A stretch of 64,000 nucleotides of DNA from NCBI RefSeq assembly GCF_001456935.1, contig NZ_KQ758483.1:248001-312000 (forward strand), given 5' to 3'. This DNA is from [Bacillus] enclensis (lineage in GTDB: Bacteria > Bacillota > Bacilli > Bacillales > Bacillaceae_B). The notes under the pieces were generated by a model that was not told where the DNA came from, made no database searches, and saw only the letters and a list, made by a program, of their open reading frames with translations. Shown piece by piece: positions 15,874 to 23,842 of this stretch. The stretch's first letter is position 1. Each line of letters begins with the position of its first letter. The position numbers and the translations under genes were made by a program.

Positions 15874-15908
15874 AAAAAAAGCTGCAGGATTGGTGGATCT
15901 GCAGCTTC
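15874..15908 (-). terminator. Terminator of the 58-aa gene (minus strand)
   Basis: The perfect AGCTGCAG/CTGCAGCT stem is followed on the minus strand by TTTTTTT. Confidence 0.85.
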
Positions 15909-15914
15909 AGGCTC

Positions 15915-16091
15915 TTATTCGCCACTGGTCAATTCTTCTTCAAAGTAAAAGGTACCAGGATGTTCTTTGACGATATACGAATAGCGTTTCATATTTTTAA
16001 CGTATTGGGATTTCAAAATCGTGACTGTTTCCCCAGTTTCTTTAATCGTAGCCGAAGATCCATTAGGAAACAAACTTTTAGTGGATTTCAT
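15915..16091 (-). CDS. Hypothetical 58-aa protein
   Basis: The start at 16091 has AAAGGAAGTG before it, and a clear terminator follows the gene. The peptide (MKSTKSLFPNGSSATIKETGETVTILKS...) looks like a small single-domain beta protein with an acidic end (FYFEEELTSGE). I do not recognise a family. The longer frame up to 16154 has no ribosome binding site. Confidence 0.68.
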   Translation of the reverse strand: MKSTKSLFPNGSSATIKETGETVTILKSQYVKNMKRYSYIVKEHPGTFYFEEELTSGE

Positions 16092-16242
16092 ATGACACTT
16101 CCTTTCAACTACTTTTATTATACCATATAATAATTCAACTATTGCCGAAAGCAATAATGATATTTAAACATCGAAAGATAAAGCAGTCAGGGGTGTCTTG
16201 AATAGTAAGTCGTCTGACTTTAAAAACTGGGCTCATGTTTAC

Positions 16243-16271
16243 TTGCTTATTTTTTAGAATCCTGTTATTCT
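16243..16271 (+). promoter_or_regulatory. Possible promoter of the cold-shock gene
   Basis: TTGCTT and TATTCT are spaced by 17 bp. They imply a 5' leader of about 105 nt, a length typical of the structured, temperature-responsive leaders of csp mRNAs. Confidence 0.4.
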
Positions 16272-16384
16272 ATAGAAGAATTATTTTTGTCCGGTATACG
16301 AGGGAAGAACAAGATTTGATTTTTCACCTGATATCGCAAGAATAGTAATACATTGTGTGCTAAGCACATTAGGAGGCATTTTTC

Positions 16385-16585
16385 ATGGAAAATGGTAAAG
16401 TAAAATGGTTTAACGCAGAAAAAGGTTTTGGATTCATCGAAGTAGAAGGTGGAGACGATGTATTCGTACACTTCTCAGCGATCCAAGGTGAAGGTTTCAA
16501 ATCACTTGACGAAGGTCAAGAAGTTTCTTTCGACATCGAACAAGGTGCTCGTGGACCACAAGCAGCTAACGTTGTTAAGAAATAA
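16385..16585 (+). CDS. Cold-shock protein (CspB/C/D family)
   Basis: This 66-residue single cold-shock domain has RNP1 (KGFGFIEV) and RNP2 (VFVHFSAI) motifs. It acts as an RNA chaperone that keeps mRNA unstructured for transcription and translation, especially after a temperature drop. TTAGGAGG precedes the ATG. The gene has a long leader and its own terminator. Which of the B. subtilis paralogues it matches cannot be settled from the sequence. Confidence 0.96.
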   Translation: MENGKVKWFNAEKGFGFIEVEGGDDVFVHFSAIQGEGFKSLDEGQEVSFDIEQGARGPQAANVVKK

Positions 16586-16601
16586 TTGATTTTAAACTTC
16601 C

Positions 16602-16637
16602 AAAACAGGCTCATCTCTGATGGGTCTGTTTTTTTGT
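16602..16637 (+). terminator. Terminator of the cold-shock gene
   Basis: The stem AAACAGGCTCATC/GATGGGTCTGTTT is followed by TTTTT. Confidence 0.9.
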
Positions 16638-16734
16638 TATGGATAAAAAACTGAATCTTCCCAAAATTATTTCTTTTTGTGTCATTGAAGGATAAAATAA
16701 AGATAGAAACCAAAACAAAAGGGGGAATTGAAGT

Positions 16735-17502
16735 ATGAAGATAAACGATTGCACAGCCTTGATATCAGGAGGTGCTTCCGGATTGGGGGAAGCGACTGTT
16801 AGGAGGATTGTTGAAAAAGGGGGGAAAGCTTTTATTCTTGACCTCGATGAAGGGAAGGGAATGAAACTTCAGGAGAAAATGGCCGGGAGCGTGGTGTTTC
16901 AGAAAGCAGATGTGACCAGTGAAGAAGAGGTTGCCTCAGCGATTCAACGTGCAGTCGATACTTACCAAAGCATCAATATGGTTGTAAACTGTGCGGGGAT
17001 CGCCCCGCCTTCAAAGGTGGCCGGGAGAAAGGGCGTCCATTCGCTTGCACAGTTTTCTAAAGTGATTGAGATCAATTTAATCGGCACATTCAATGTCTTG
17101 CGTCTGGCGGCTCAAAGGATGCAGGAGAATGAAGAAAATGAGCTGGGTGAAAAGGGAGTCATAATAAATACTGCTTCTGTTGCAGCTTTTGATGGACAAA
17201 TCGGCCAGGCGGCTTACAGTGCATCAAAGGCCGGTGTAGCAGGGATGACGCTTCCCATTGCAAGAGAGCTTGCAAGGGATGGGATCAGGGTGATGACGAT
17301 TGCTCCGGGCCTCTTCCATACCCCTATGTTCGACTCCTTGCCTGAAGAGGCACGAAACACATTGGGTGAATCAGTCCCTTTTCCCAAAAGGCTCGGAAAC
17401 CCTTCAGAATACGCACAGCTTGTGGAAGCGATCGTGGAGAATCCGATGCTTAATGGGGAGACGATCAGATTGGATGGGGCCATTCGCATGCAGCCCAAAT
17501 AA
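16735..17502 (+). CDS. SDR family 3-hydroxyacyl-CoA dehydrogenase-like
   Basis: The 255-residue short-chain dehydrogenase has the nucleotide motif SGGASGLGEA (residues 11-20), NCAGI, and the catalytic YSASK preceded by the Ser in NTASVA. Overall similarity to type 2 3-hydroxyacyl-CoA dehydrogenase (HSD17B10-like), including FHTPMFDSLPEEAR and the C-terminal LDGAIRMQPK, suggests oxidation of 3-hydroxyacyl-CoA in beta-oxidation. It is the first of three beta-oxidation genes but is separated from the next by 69 bp containing a FadR operator. A GGGGG site precedes the ATG. Confidence 0.88.
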   Translation: MKINDCTALISGGASGLGEATVRRIVEKGGKAFILDLDEGKGMKLQEKMAGSVVFQKADVTSEEEVASAIQRAVDTYQSINMVVNCAGIAPPSKVAGRKGVHSLAQFSKVIEINLIGTFNVLRLAAQRMQENEENELGEKGVIINTASVAAFDGQIGQAAYSASKAGVAGMTLPIARELARDGIRVMTIAPGLFHTPMFDSLPEEARNTLGESVPFPKRLGNPSEYAQLVEAIVENPMLNGETIRLDGAIRMQPK

Positions 17503-17521
17503 CCATTTTATCAGCAGGTAC

Positions 17522-17539
17522 TGAATGGATAGTCATTCA
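17522..17539. promoter_or_regulatory. FadR operator
   Basis: TGAATGGATAGTCATTCA is a near-palindrome matching the Bacillus FadR (TetR family) consensus TGAATGAMTANTCATTCA at all but one defined position. It lies 33 bp before the acyl-CoA dehydrogenase start, implying a FadR-repressed promoter relieved by long-chain acyl-CoA. Confidence 0.85.
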
Positions 17540-17571
17540 GTTTACATATGCGATTGAAGGGGGAGGAAAAC

Positions 17572-18711
17572 ATGAATCACCCATATATGACAGAAGACCA
17601 TGAGATATTCAGATCATCTCTTCGTAAATTCTTGCAGAAAGAAGCTTATCCTCATTACCAACAGTGGGAGGAGAACAGGCTGGTCCCGAGGTCTTTTTGG
17701 AAGCAGATGGGGGACCAGGGGTTTCTATGTCCGGATGTGGATGAAGAATACGGCGGCAGCGGTGTGGATTGGGGCTTCTCTGTCATCATCAATGAAGAAT
17801 TGGAGCGGGTTGGCTCCGGTTTGATCGGGATAGGACTGCACAATGATATTGTCGTCCCCTATATCAGTGAATATGGTACTGCAGCACAAAAGAAACGATG
17901 GCTTCCCTCTTGTACAAGTGGTGATATGATAACGGCAATCGCGATGACTGAACCTGGTGCGGGCTCCGATTTGGCAGGGATCAAAACGACAGCCCGGCTG
18001 ACAGGTGATCATTACATTGTAAACGGTCAAAAAACTTTTATTACAAACGGTATCCAATCCGACCTTGTTATCATTGCATGTAAAACGGATACCGGAGCTG
18101 TCCCCCCTTATAAAGGAATCAGTCTCCTGGCTGTGGAAAGGGATGCAGAGGGTTTTTCCAGGGGGCGGAAGCTTGAGAAAGTCGGACTTCACTGTCAGGA
18201 TACTGCTGAACTTATTTTTGAAGACTGCATAGTGCCAAAACAAAATCTTATCGGTGAAGAGGGGAAAGGGTTCCACTATCTTATGAAGAAGCTGCAGCAG
18301 GAACGACTTGTGGTAGCTATTGCTGCCCAGGTTTCGTCTGAGCATATGTTTGCCCTTACCTTGGATTATATAAAAAGCCGGCAGGCATTTGGTAAATCAA
18401 TCAGTCAATTTCAGCATATCCAATTCAATATGGCGGATATGGCTGCCGATATCGAGATGGGAAGAGCTTTTCTGGACGGGCTGATTGCAGAACATATGAG
18501 AGGGATTGACGTGAACGCTAAAGTTTCCATGGCAAAATTGAAACTTACTGAAATGTCCAGAAGGATTGCAGCAGAATGCATGCAGCTCCACGGTGGATAT
18601 ATGGAAGAGTATGAAATTGCAAGAAGATACAGGGATGTTCCGGTTGCCAGTATTTATGCAGGAACAAATGAAATTATGAAGGTGATCATTGCGAAGAATT
18701 TAGGCCTTTAA
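17572..18711 (+). CDS. Acyl-CoA dehydrogenase
   Basis: This 379-residue FAD enzyme introduces the trans-2 double bond in acyl-CoA. It has AIAMTEPGAGSDLAGI, the typical flavin/substrate loop, the C-terminal signature LHGGYMEEYEIARRYRDV and the IYAGTNEIMK end. The first catalytic-base candidate is the Glu in AGTNE. The start at 17572 follows GGGGGAGG. The gene is 12 bp before a thiolase, and the pair is preceded by a FadR operator. Chain-length preference is not visible. Confidence 0.94.
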   Translation: MNHPYMTEDHEIFRSSLRKFLQKEAYPHYQQWEENRLVPRSFWKQMGDQGFLCPDVDEEYGGSGVDWGFSVIINEELERVGSGLIGIGLHNDIVVPYISEYGTAAQKKRWLPSCTSGDMITAIAMTEPGAGSDLAGIKTTARLTGDHYIVNGQKTFITNGIQSDLVIIACKTDTGAVPPYKGISLLAVERDAEGFSRGRKLEKVGLHCQDTAELIFEDCIVPKQNLIGEEGKGFHYLMKKLQQERLVVAIAAQVSSEHMFALTLDYIKSRQAFGKSISQFQHIQFNMADMAADIEMGRAFLDGLIAEHMRGIDVNAKVSMAKLKLTEMSRRIAAECMQLHGGYMEEYEIARRYRDVPVASIYAGTNEIMKVIIAKNLGL

Positions 18712-18723
18712 AGGAGGATGTTT

Positions 18724-19875
18724 ATGAGGGAAGCAGTTATTGTTGAGGGAATCAGGTCGGCTGTCGGAAGGAGAAACGGTGCATTAAAGAACATGAGACC
18801 GGATGATCTGGCAGGTGAAATCCTTAAAGGGTTAATGAAAAAATCCGGCATTGATCCTAAATATGTGGATGATGTCATTCTCGGTTGTGTCACCCAATCA
18901 GGAGAGCAGGCTGGTGACATTGCAAGAGTTGCAGCCTTGATAGCCGGGTTTCCTATCGAGGTGCCCGGCACAACCATCGACCGTCAATGCGGGTCAGGAC
19001 AGCAGTCTGTACATTTTGCTGCACAAGCGATCCTCTCCGGGGATATGGATATCGTCATTGCAGGCGGTGTGGAAAATATGTCGAGGGTGCCCATCGCATC
19101 CAACTATGGAAAAGCGGGTTTCAGTGAAAAATTAAAACAACAGCATGAAATCATTCACCAGGGTCTATCTGCAGAACGAATAGCAGAAAAATACGCGTTC
19201 AGTCGAAAAGAACTCGACCGGTTTGCATACGAAAGTCATCAAAAAGCAATTAACGCCCAAAGTGAAAATCGTTTTAAAGATGAAATCATGCCGATTGAGG
19301 TGCAATCCGAGGAAGGAGTTACGTTCTTTTTCCATAAAGATGAAGGGCCGAGGCAGGAGACTACAATTGATATCCTTTCAACATTGAAGCCCGCCTTCAA
19401 GGAAGACGGGATCATCCATGCTGGCAACTCGAGCCAAATAAGCGACGGAGCGGCAGCACTCCTGCTTATGAGCAAAGAAAAAGCAGATGAACTTGGCGTG
19501 AAAGCCAGATTCAAAGTCCACACCCGTGTCGTTACGGGTTCTGATCCCACTTTAATGTTGACCGGCCCCATACGGGCTACTAAGAAAGCTTTGGATAAAT
19601 CAGGATTAACGTTAAGCGATATTGATGTATTTGAAGTGAATGAAGCATTCGCACCTGTTGCCCTTGCATGGTTGAAAGAGTTGAACGCCGACCCATCGAA
19701 GCTGAACCCGAATGGCGGTGCGATCGCCCTGGGTCATCCACTTGGTGCAAGTGGTGCACGCATCATGATTACGCTGATGCATGAGCTCGAAAGGACAGGT
19801 GGGCGCTTCGGCCTGCAGACAATGTGCGAAGGGCATGGAATGGCCAATGCCACGATTATTGAACGACTTGACTAA
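18724..19875 (+). CDS. Acetyl-CoA C-acyltransferase (thiolase)
   Basis: The 383-residue thiolase has all catalytic parts: the nucleophilic Cys in DRQCGSGQQS, the His in NGGAIALGHPLGASGAR, and the second Cys in TMCEGHGMAN. It cleaves 3-ketoacyl-CoA in beta-oxidation or condenses acetyl-CoA. An ATG at 18718 is also in frame, but 18724 lies 6 bp after AAGGAGG. It is the last gene of the FadR-controlled unit, followed by a terminator. Confidence 0.95.
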   Translation: MREAVIVEGIRSAVGRRNGALKNMRPDDLAGEILKGLMKKSGIDPKYVDDVILGCVTQSGEQAGDIARVAALIAGFPIEVPGTTIDRQCGSGQQSVHFAAQAILSGDMDIVIAGGVENMSRVPIASNYGKAGFSEKLKQQHEIIHQGLSAERIAEKYAFSRKELDRFAYESHQKAINAQSENRFKDEIMPIEVQSEEGVTFFFHKDEGPRQETTIDILSTLKPAFKEDGIIHAGNSSQISDGAAALLLMSKEKADELGVKARFKVHTRVVTGSDPTLMLTGPIRATKKALDKSGLTLSDIDVFEVNEAFAPVALAWLKELNADPSKLNPNGGAIALGHPLGASGARIMITLMHELERTGGRFGLQTMCEGHGMANATIIERLD

Positions 19876-19905
19876 TAGATAAGTATAAAATCCCAATTTT
19901 AAGAA

Positions 19906-19938
19906 AAGTGGACCGAATTGAGGTTCGCTTTTTTATTT
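19906..19938 (+). terminator. Terminator of the beta-oxidation operon
   Basis: A GTGGACC/GGTTCGC stem with G-U pairs is followed by TTTTTTA. Confidence 0.6.
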
Positions 19939-20115
19939 AGCTGAACGGTCCATTCTTCTCTGAATGGGAAATTATACACATGGAAAGAATGAGACTATGA
20001 ATAAAAAAATCAACGTAATGAAAAGTTTTTTTATGAAATTTTAGCATGAAAATTTATTTCGTATTATAATAGTTACGGTGAAAAAAGTTTTTTTAGCAAG
20101 GAAAGGAAGGATAAT

Positions 20116-21528
20116 ATGGCTAAACAACAAATTGGTGTTGTTGGTGTCGGAGTTATGGGGAAAAGCCTTGCTCTGAATTTTGAAAGCAGAGGATACTCAG
20201 TCGCCATTTATGATGTTACCGAGGAAAAAGTAAATGAAATCCTCGAAGAACATAGCGATAAACAATTGACAGGTACAAGCAGTGTAGAAGCTTTTACAGA
20301 GTCCCTGGAAAAGCCGAGAAAGATCGTAATGATGGTTCCGGCAGGTGAGATAACGGATAAAGCAATCGATTCCCTGCTGCCCCATCTGGATAAAGGAGAT
20401 ATTCTGATGGATGGCGGGAATACGTACTTTGAAGATACGATCCGCCGCAATAAAGCCCTTGATGAAAAAGGGATCAATTTCATCGGAGCGGGAGTTTCAG
20501 GCGGAGAGGAAGGAGCGCTTTATGGCCCTGCTATTATGCCAAGCGGACAGAAAGAGGCATATGACCTCTTTGAACCTTTCCTTACCGCCATTTCAGCAAA
20601 GGTAAATGGTGAAGCCTGCAGTACATATATCGGGCCGGATGGATCCGGACATTATGTAAAAATGGTTCATAACGGCATAGAATACAGCGATATGCAGCTT
20701 ATTTGTGAAGCGTATTACTTAATGAAAAATGTTCTTGGCCTGGATGCACAAGAACTGCATGAGATCTTTAAAGAGTGGAATGAAGGAGAACTGGACAGCT
20801 ACTTGATTGAGATAACGGCTGATATCTTCACCAAAATCGATGAAGAAACGGGTAAACCGCTGGTTGAGGTCATCCTTGACACCGCTGGCCAAAAGGGAAC
20901 AGGTAAATGGACCAGTATTTCTGCACTGGACCTTGGCGTGCCTCTTTCAATCATTACGGAATCCGTATTCGCCCGCTTTATTTCAGCCATGAAAGAAGAA
21001 CGGGTGAAGGCAAGCAAGATACTTAAAGGGCCGGAAAACAGCAAATTCAACGGTATCAAGGAAGAATTCATCGAGAAAATCCGAAAAGCCCTTTACCTAA
21101 GTAAGATTTGTTCGTATGCCCAAGGCTTTGCACAATTACAGTCAGCATCCAAGGAGTATAATTGGAACCTTAAGCCGGGGGAGATTGCCATGATCTTCAG
21201 AGGGGGATGTATCATCCGTGCAGGTTTCCTGCAGGAAATAAAGAAGGCTTATGACCGTGAGCCCGAATTAACAAACCTGCTGCTGGATCCTTATTTCAAG
21301 GAGATTGTGGAAAATTACCAGGAAGATGCGCGTGAAGTAGCAGCAACTGCCATTAAATTGGGCATTCCCGTCCCGGGACTCGCCAGTGCGATTGCTTATT
21401 TTGACAGCTATCGTGCGGCATCGCTTCCAGCTAATCTGCTGCAGGCTCAGCGAGATTACTTCGGGGCTCATACCTATCAGAGGGTTGATAAGGAAGGAAC
21501 ATTCCATACGGATTGGTTAAAAAAATAG
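20116..21528 (+). CDS. gndA: 6-phosphogluconate dehydrogenase, decarboxylating
   Basis: The enzyme oxidises 6-phosphogluconate to ribulose 5-phosphate with NADP+ in the pentose phosphate pathway. The 470-residue length is standard. It has the Rossmann motif [13 protein letters not shown], the substrate signature [19 protein letters not shown], and the C-terminal [19 protein letters not shown] element lies 46 bp upstream with a poor -35 region. The gene is monocistronic and ends at a strong terminator. Confidence 0.97.
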   Translation: MAKQQIGVVGVGVMGKSLALNFESRGYSVAIYDVTEEKVNEILEEHSDKQLTGTSSVEAFTESLEKPRKIVMMVPAGEITDKAIDSLLPHLDKGDILMDGGNTYFEDTIRRNKALDEKGINFIGAGVSGGEEGALYGPAIMPSGQKEAYDLFEPFLTAISAKVNGEACSTYIGPDGSGHYVKMVHNGIEYSDMQLICEAYYLMKNVLGLDAQELHEIFKEWNEGELDSYLIEITADIFTKIDEETGKPLVEVILDTAGQKGTGKWTSISALDLGVPLSIITESVFARFISAMKEERVKASKILKGPENSKFNGIKEEFIEKIRKALYLSKICSYAQGFAQLQSASKEYNWNLKPGEIAMIFRGGCIIRAGFLQEIKKAYDREPELTNLLLDPYFKEIVENYQEDAREVAATAIKLGIPVPGLASAIAYFDSYRAASLPANLLQAQRDYFGAHTYQRVDKEGTFHTDWLKK

Positions 21529-21540
21529 TCCCATGACCAT

Positions 21541-21580
21541 AAAAGCCGCGGTACAATCATGGTTGTACCGCGGCTTCTTT
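21541..21580. terminator. Bidirectional terminator after gndA
   Basis: The long perfect stem AAGCCGCGGTACAA/TTGTACCGCGGCTT is flanked by A- and T-rich stretches, serving gndA and probably the convergent 58-aa gene. Confidence 0.93.
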
Positions 21581-21630
21581 ATGTTTATAGAAAAATCCCT
21601 GGAATTGTGAAATTGGATATTTCCGTCCGT

Positions 21631-21807
21631 TTACTCTTCGCTTGAAGAATCATCTTTTGTATGGTGTTTCTTTTTTTCTTCCCGCTGTTCTTTCTTTAAG
21701 TCTTCGAGCGGGATCGGGTCTACATTTTGTTCACTTTCATGCTGGTCGAGAATGCCTTCTTCGTCTTTGTTCACTTGTTCGGGATGATCATTTGATCTCT
21801 TGTTCAT
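21631..21807 (-). CDS. Small hydrophilic protein (58 aa)
   Basis: This gene starts at 21807 after AAAGGAGATG and ends at 21631. The peptide (MNKRSNDHPEQVNKDEEG...) is highly charged, has no hydrophobic core, and ends with a Lys/His stretch and an acidic tail (DDSSSEE), so it is likely disordered. I do not recognise a family, but a good ribosome binding site and a downstream terminator support expression. Confidence 0.62.
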   Translation of the reverse strand: MNKRSNDHPEQVNKDEEGILDQHESEQNVDPIPLEDLKKEQREEKKKHHTKDDSSSEE

Positions 21808-21833
21808 GGTTTCATCTCCTTTGTTTTTAAAAT

Positions 21834-22024
21834 CCGCTGTTGATTTCCTTGCAAGACTTCGCTTTCCGCGGGCGGCCGGTGAGCATCCCTTGACAATTGG
21901 GGTAACTGTCTAGCTGCAGGGCTTAGAGGCACTTGTCATAAGTCAAACCGGCCAAGAAGGCAAAGAACGCCTTCCAGGCCGATTCGCCTTATGCCACAAA
22001 CCTCTATTCAAAGCCCTTCCGCTT
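21834..22024. repeat. Palindromic composite repeat, copy 1
   Basis: An outer arm (CCGCTGTTGATTT to CCGCGGG) is followed by an inner fold-back unit from TGTCTAGCTGCAGGGCTT (21907) to AAGCCCTTCCGCTT (22024). The inner unit contains the hairpin GGCCAAGAAGGC/GCCTTCCAGGCC. The right outer arm seen in copy 2 is missing. It fills most of the gene-free stretch between two minus-strand genes. Confidence 0.75.
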
Positions 22025-22149
22025 TACGGATAGGATTCTTCGTCCTGCACTCCAATCAACAGCTGGAAATACTTTAATAATAAGCTTGAACGGTGTCGTA
22101 TAATGGTATGATAAACTTTACCCAACTGAATGAAGAAAAAACGTGATAA

Positions 22150-22184
22150 ATAAAAAAGAACAAACCCGCTTTGGGTTTGTTCTG
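22150..22184 (-). terminator. Terminator of the SurA-N lipoprotein gene
   Basis: On the minus strand the stem GAACAAACCC/GGGTTTGTTC is followed by TTTTTTATTT. Confidence 0.9.
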
Positions 22185-22192
22185 ATAGGATA

Positions 22193-22954
22193 TTATATTT
22201 TAACGTCAACTTTGGCGTTTTTCTTCAGGTCTTCTACGTGTTGAACGAGTTTTTCCTGTTTCTTTTGCTGTTCGAGCTGCTGTTTGATTTGCGGCTTGAC
22301 TTCCTCAAATTTTGGTGCTTTTTGATCTTTGCCTTGCTGGCTAGCGAACTGATCATAGAATTTCTTCATTTCATCTTCAGTCACTTCATCGACTTTTATT
22401 TCTTTTTCCACGTAGTTGGTGTATTTGATGTTTTCAGCAACCTGGGTTCTTAATTCTTTCATTGAGAAGCCAGCTTCTTTCATTGCCTTTTCAAATTCTT
22501 TTTCGTCCTTGTACTGCTTTTTAACCTGATCAAGCTGTTTGTCTATTTCTTCTTCACTTGCTTTGTACCCTTTCTTGTCAGCTTGCTGCATGAGAAGGGT
22601 TTGACCTACAAGACTGTCGATTGTTTGTTTCTTGATTTGTTTGGAAGCTTCTTTAGTGGTTGGGTCTTGTCCCATTTGCTGTAATTGCATTTGAGAGGAA
22701 GTAAGAATGTTATTGTAATCCTCACCCTTGAGTTCCTCGTCATTCACGACGGCAACGACCTTGTCTTTGTCCACTTTTTGTTTATCCATTTTCTTTTGCA
22801 TTTCTTCCATTTGTTTGGCTTGCTCTTGTTGATCCTTGCTTTTTTCTTCGGTTTTTGGTTTATCCTCAGACTGCTTCGCTTTATCTCCATTCCCACAGGC
22901 AGCCAAAGCAATCGCCATAATTGTTATCAATAAAGCACTCATTAACTTCTTCAT
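22193..22954 (-). CDS. SurA N-terminal domain lipoprotein (PrsA-related)
   Basis: The 253-residue lipoprotein (lipobox LAAC, residues 17-20) has a Lys/Glu-rich linker to about residue 60 and then a SurA-N chaperone domain (VVAVVNDEELKGEDYNNIL through QVAENIKYTNYVEKEIKV). The parvulin peptidyl-prolyl isomerase domain of PrsA is absent, so it probably acts as a non-enzymatic folding chaperone at the outer face of the membrane. AAAGGAGAA precedes the ATG. Confidence 0.88.
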   Translation of the reverse strand: MKKLMSALLITIMAIALAACGNGDKAKQSEDKPKTEEKSKDQQEQAKQMEEMQKKMDKQKVDKDKVVAVVNDEELKGEDYNNILTSSQMQLQQMGQDPTTKEASKQIKKQTIDSLVGQTLLMQQADKKGYKASEEEIDKQLDQVKKQYKDEKEFEKAMKEAGFSMKELRTQVAENIKYTNYVEKEIKVDEVTEDEMKKFYDQFASQQGKDQKAPKFEEVKPQIKQQLEQQKKQEKLVQHVEDLKKNAKVDVKI

Positions 22955-23127
22955 ATTATTTTTCTCCTTTCAAAAGAGGGGATTTAAAAAAATCACTTAA
23001 TGCGCATTTTATATGATTACTAAGTAAAAATAAACCTTTTTGTCTGATTTAATCACTTTGTAACAACCATGAAATACAAGATTTTGTTAGTTTTAACTGG
23101 CGCTTAAAGCTTTATTCAGCCGGTCAT

Positions 23128-23174
23128 GAAAAAAAGAGGCTGCTTACGATGGGAGATCCCGTGTAAGCAGCCCG
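23128..23174 (-). terminator. Orphan minus-strand terminator
   Basis: GGGCTGCTTACACGGGATCT forms a stem with its complement (…GTAAGCAGCC), followed by CTTTTTTT on the minus strand. No intact gene feeds it; it caps the gene remnant at 23144-23320. Confidence 0.75.
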
Positions 23175-23320
23175 TCAAATATTGGGGACCAAAGAATACT
23201 GTCAAACAACCTTCTAATAGGATTATAGGATTTATAAGCAAGTTGCTCAAACGACAAATACTGATGTAATCTGGCTTTACCATACATATTAGCTCTCAAT
23301 TCTGGGGTGTTCGTGCATTT
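23144..23320 (-). pseudogene. Probable 3' remnant of a decayed gene
   Basis: The minus strand has 58 sense codons and a TAA that sits inside a terminator hairpin. The reading has protein-like composition (TPELRANMYGKARLHQYLSF, then SYNPIRRLFDSILWSP). There is no start codon, and a stop lies immediately upstream. A second protein-like piece (FFKKESALFFNLDE) occurs in another frame near 23370-23410, consistent with frameshift decay. The family is not recognised; a transposase end is possible. Confidence 0.4.
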
Positions 23321-23493
23321 TTAAAGAAAAAGATAATTATAAGCATATTTGATTTATACCTCATCTAAATTGAAAAAGAGTGCCGATTCCTTCTTGAAAA
23401 ATCTATTCAATTAAATTATGATGAATAAGAACACAATACTTTGTGTTTTGATTAATTAAGATAACTATATATTGATTAATTCAATGAAATCTG

Positions 23494-23654
23494 TAAATAC
23501 GGTGTCTATGAAGACTTAATAGGGAATCTGGTGTAAATCCAGAACTGTCCCCGCAACTGTAAGTGATGACGAACTAAGGAATGTCCACTATCTATATAAG
23601 ATGGGAAGGCCTTATAGTAGGATGAAGCACGAGTCAGGAGACCTGCCGTATTTA
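23494..23654 (+). ncRNA. Cobalamin (B12) riboswitch
   Basis: The conserved AdoCbl aptamer elements are present in order: GGTGTAAATCCAGAACTGTC, CCCCGCAACTGTAA, and AGTCAGGAGACCTGCC. The closing P1 stem pairs TAAATACGG with CCGTATTTA. A terminator follows at 23749-23782 before nrdA, so ligand binding should switch off the downstream ribonucleotide reductase genes. Confidence 0.95.
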
Positions 23655-23746
23655 TCACGTACAATCTTCTTCGGGAATTGGGAGGATATGCGAGGATAGA
23701 ATAATAGAGTTTATACATATGTCTGTTATTTCATATCATCGTTATA

Positions 23747-23783
23747 TTCAGGGCCGGTCCAATAGAGGACGGGCCTTTTTATT
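23747..23783 (+). terminator. Riboswitch expression-platform terminator
   Basis: AGGGCCGGTCC pairs with GGACGGGCCTT except for one internal mismatch, followed by TTTTTATTTT. It is placed between the cobalamin aptamer and nrdA. Confidence 0.85.
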
Positions 23784-23842
23784 TTCTCTTACGAAGGCGT
23801 ATTGTACGGATGGATTAATCAGATACGGGAGGAAAGATTAAC

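Noticed and set aside
17725..18345. Minus-strand frame opposite the acyl-CoA dehydrogenase gene
   Set aside because: The plus-strand product has full family motifs, and the opposite frame has none.
22193..22954. Calling the lipoprotein PrsA
   Set aside because: It lacks the parvulin domain, so only a SurA-N, PrsA-related call is justified.
23506..23718. Minus-strand frame overlapping the cobalamin riboswitch
   Set aside because: The plus strand carries all conserved aptamer elements, and the frame has no coding support.
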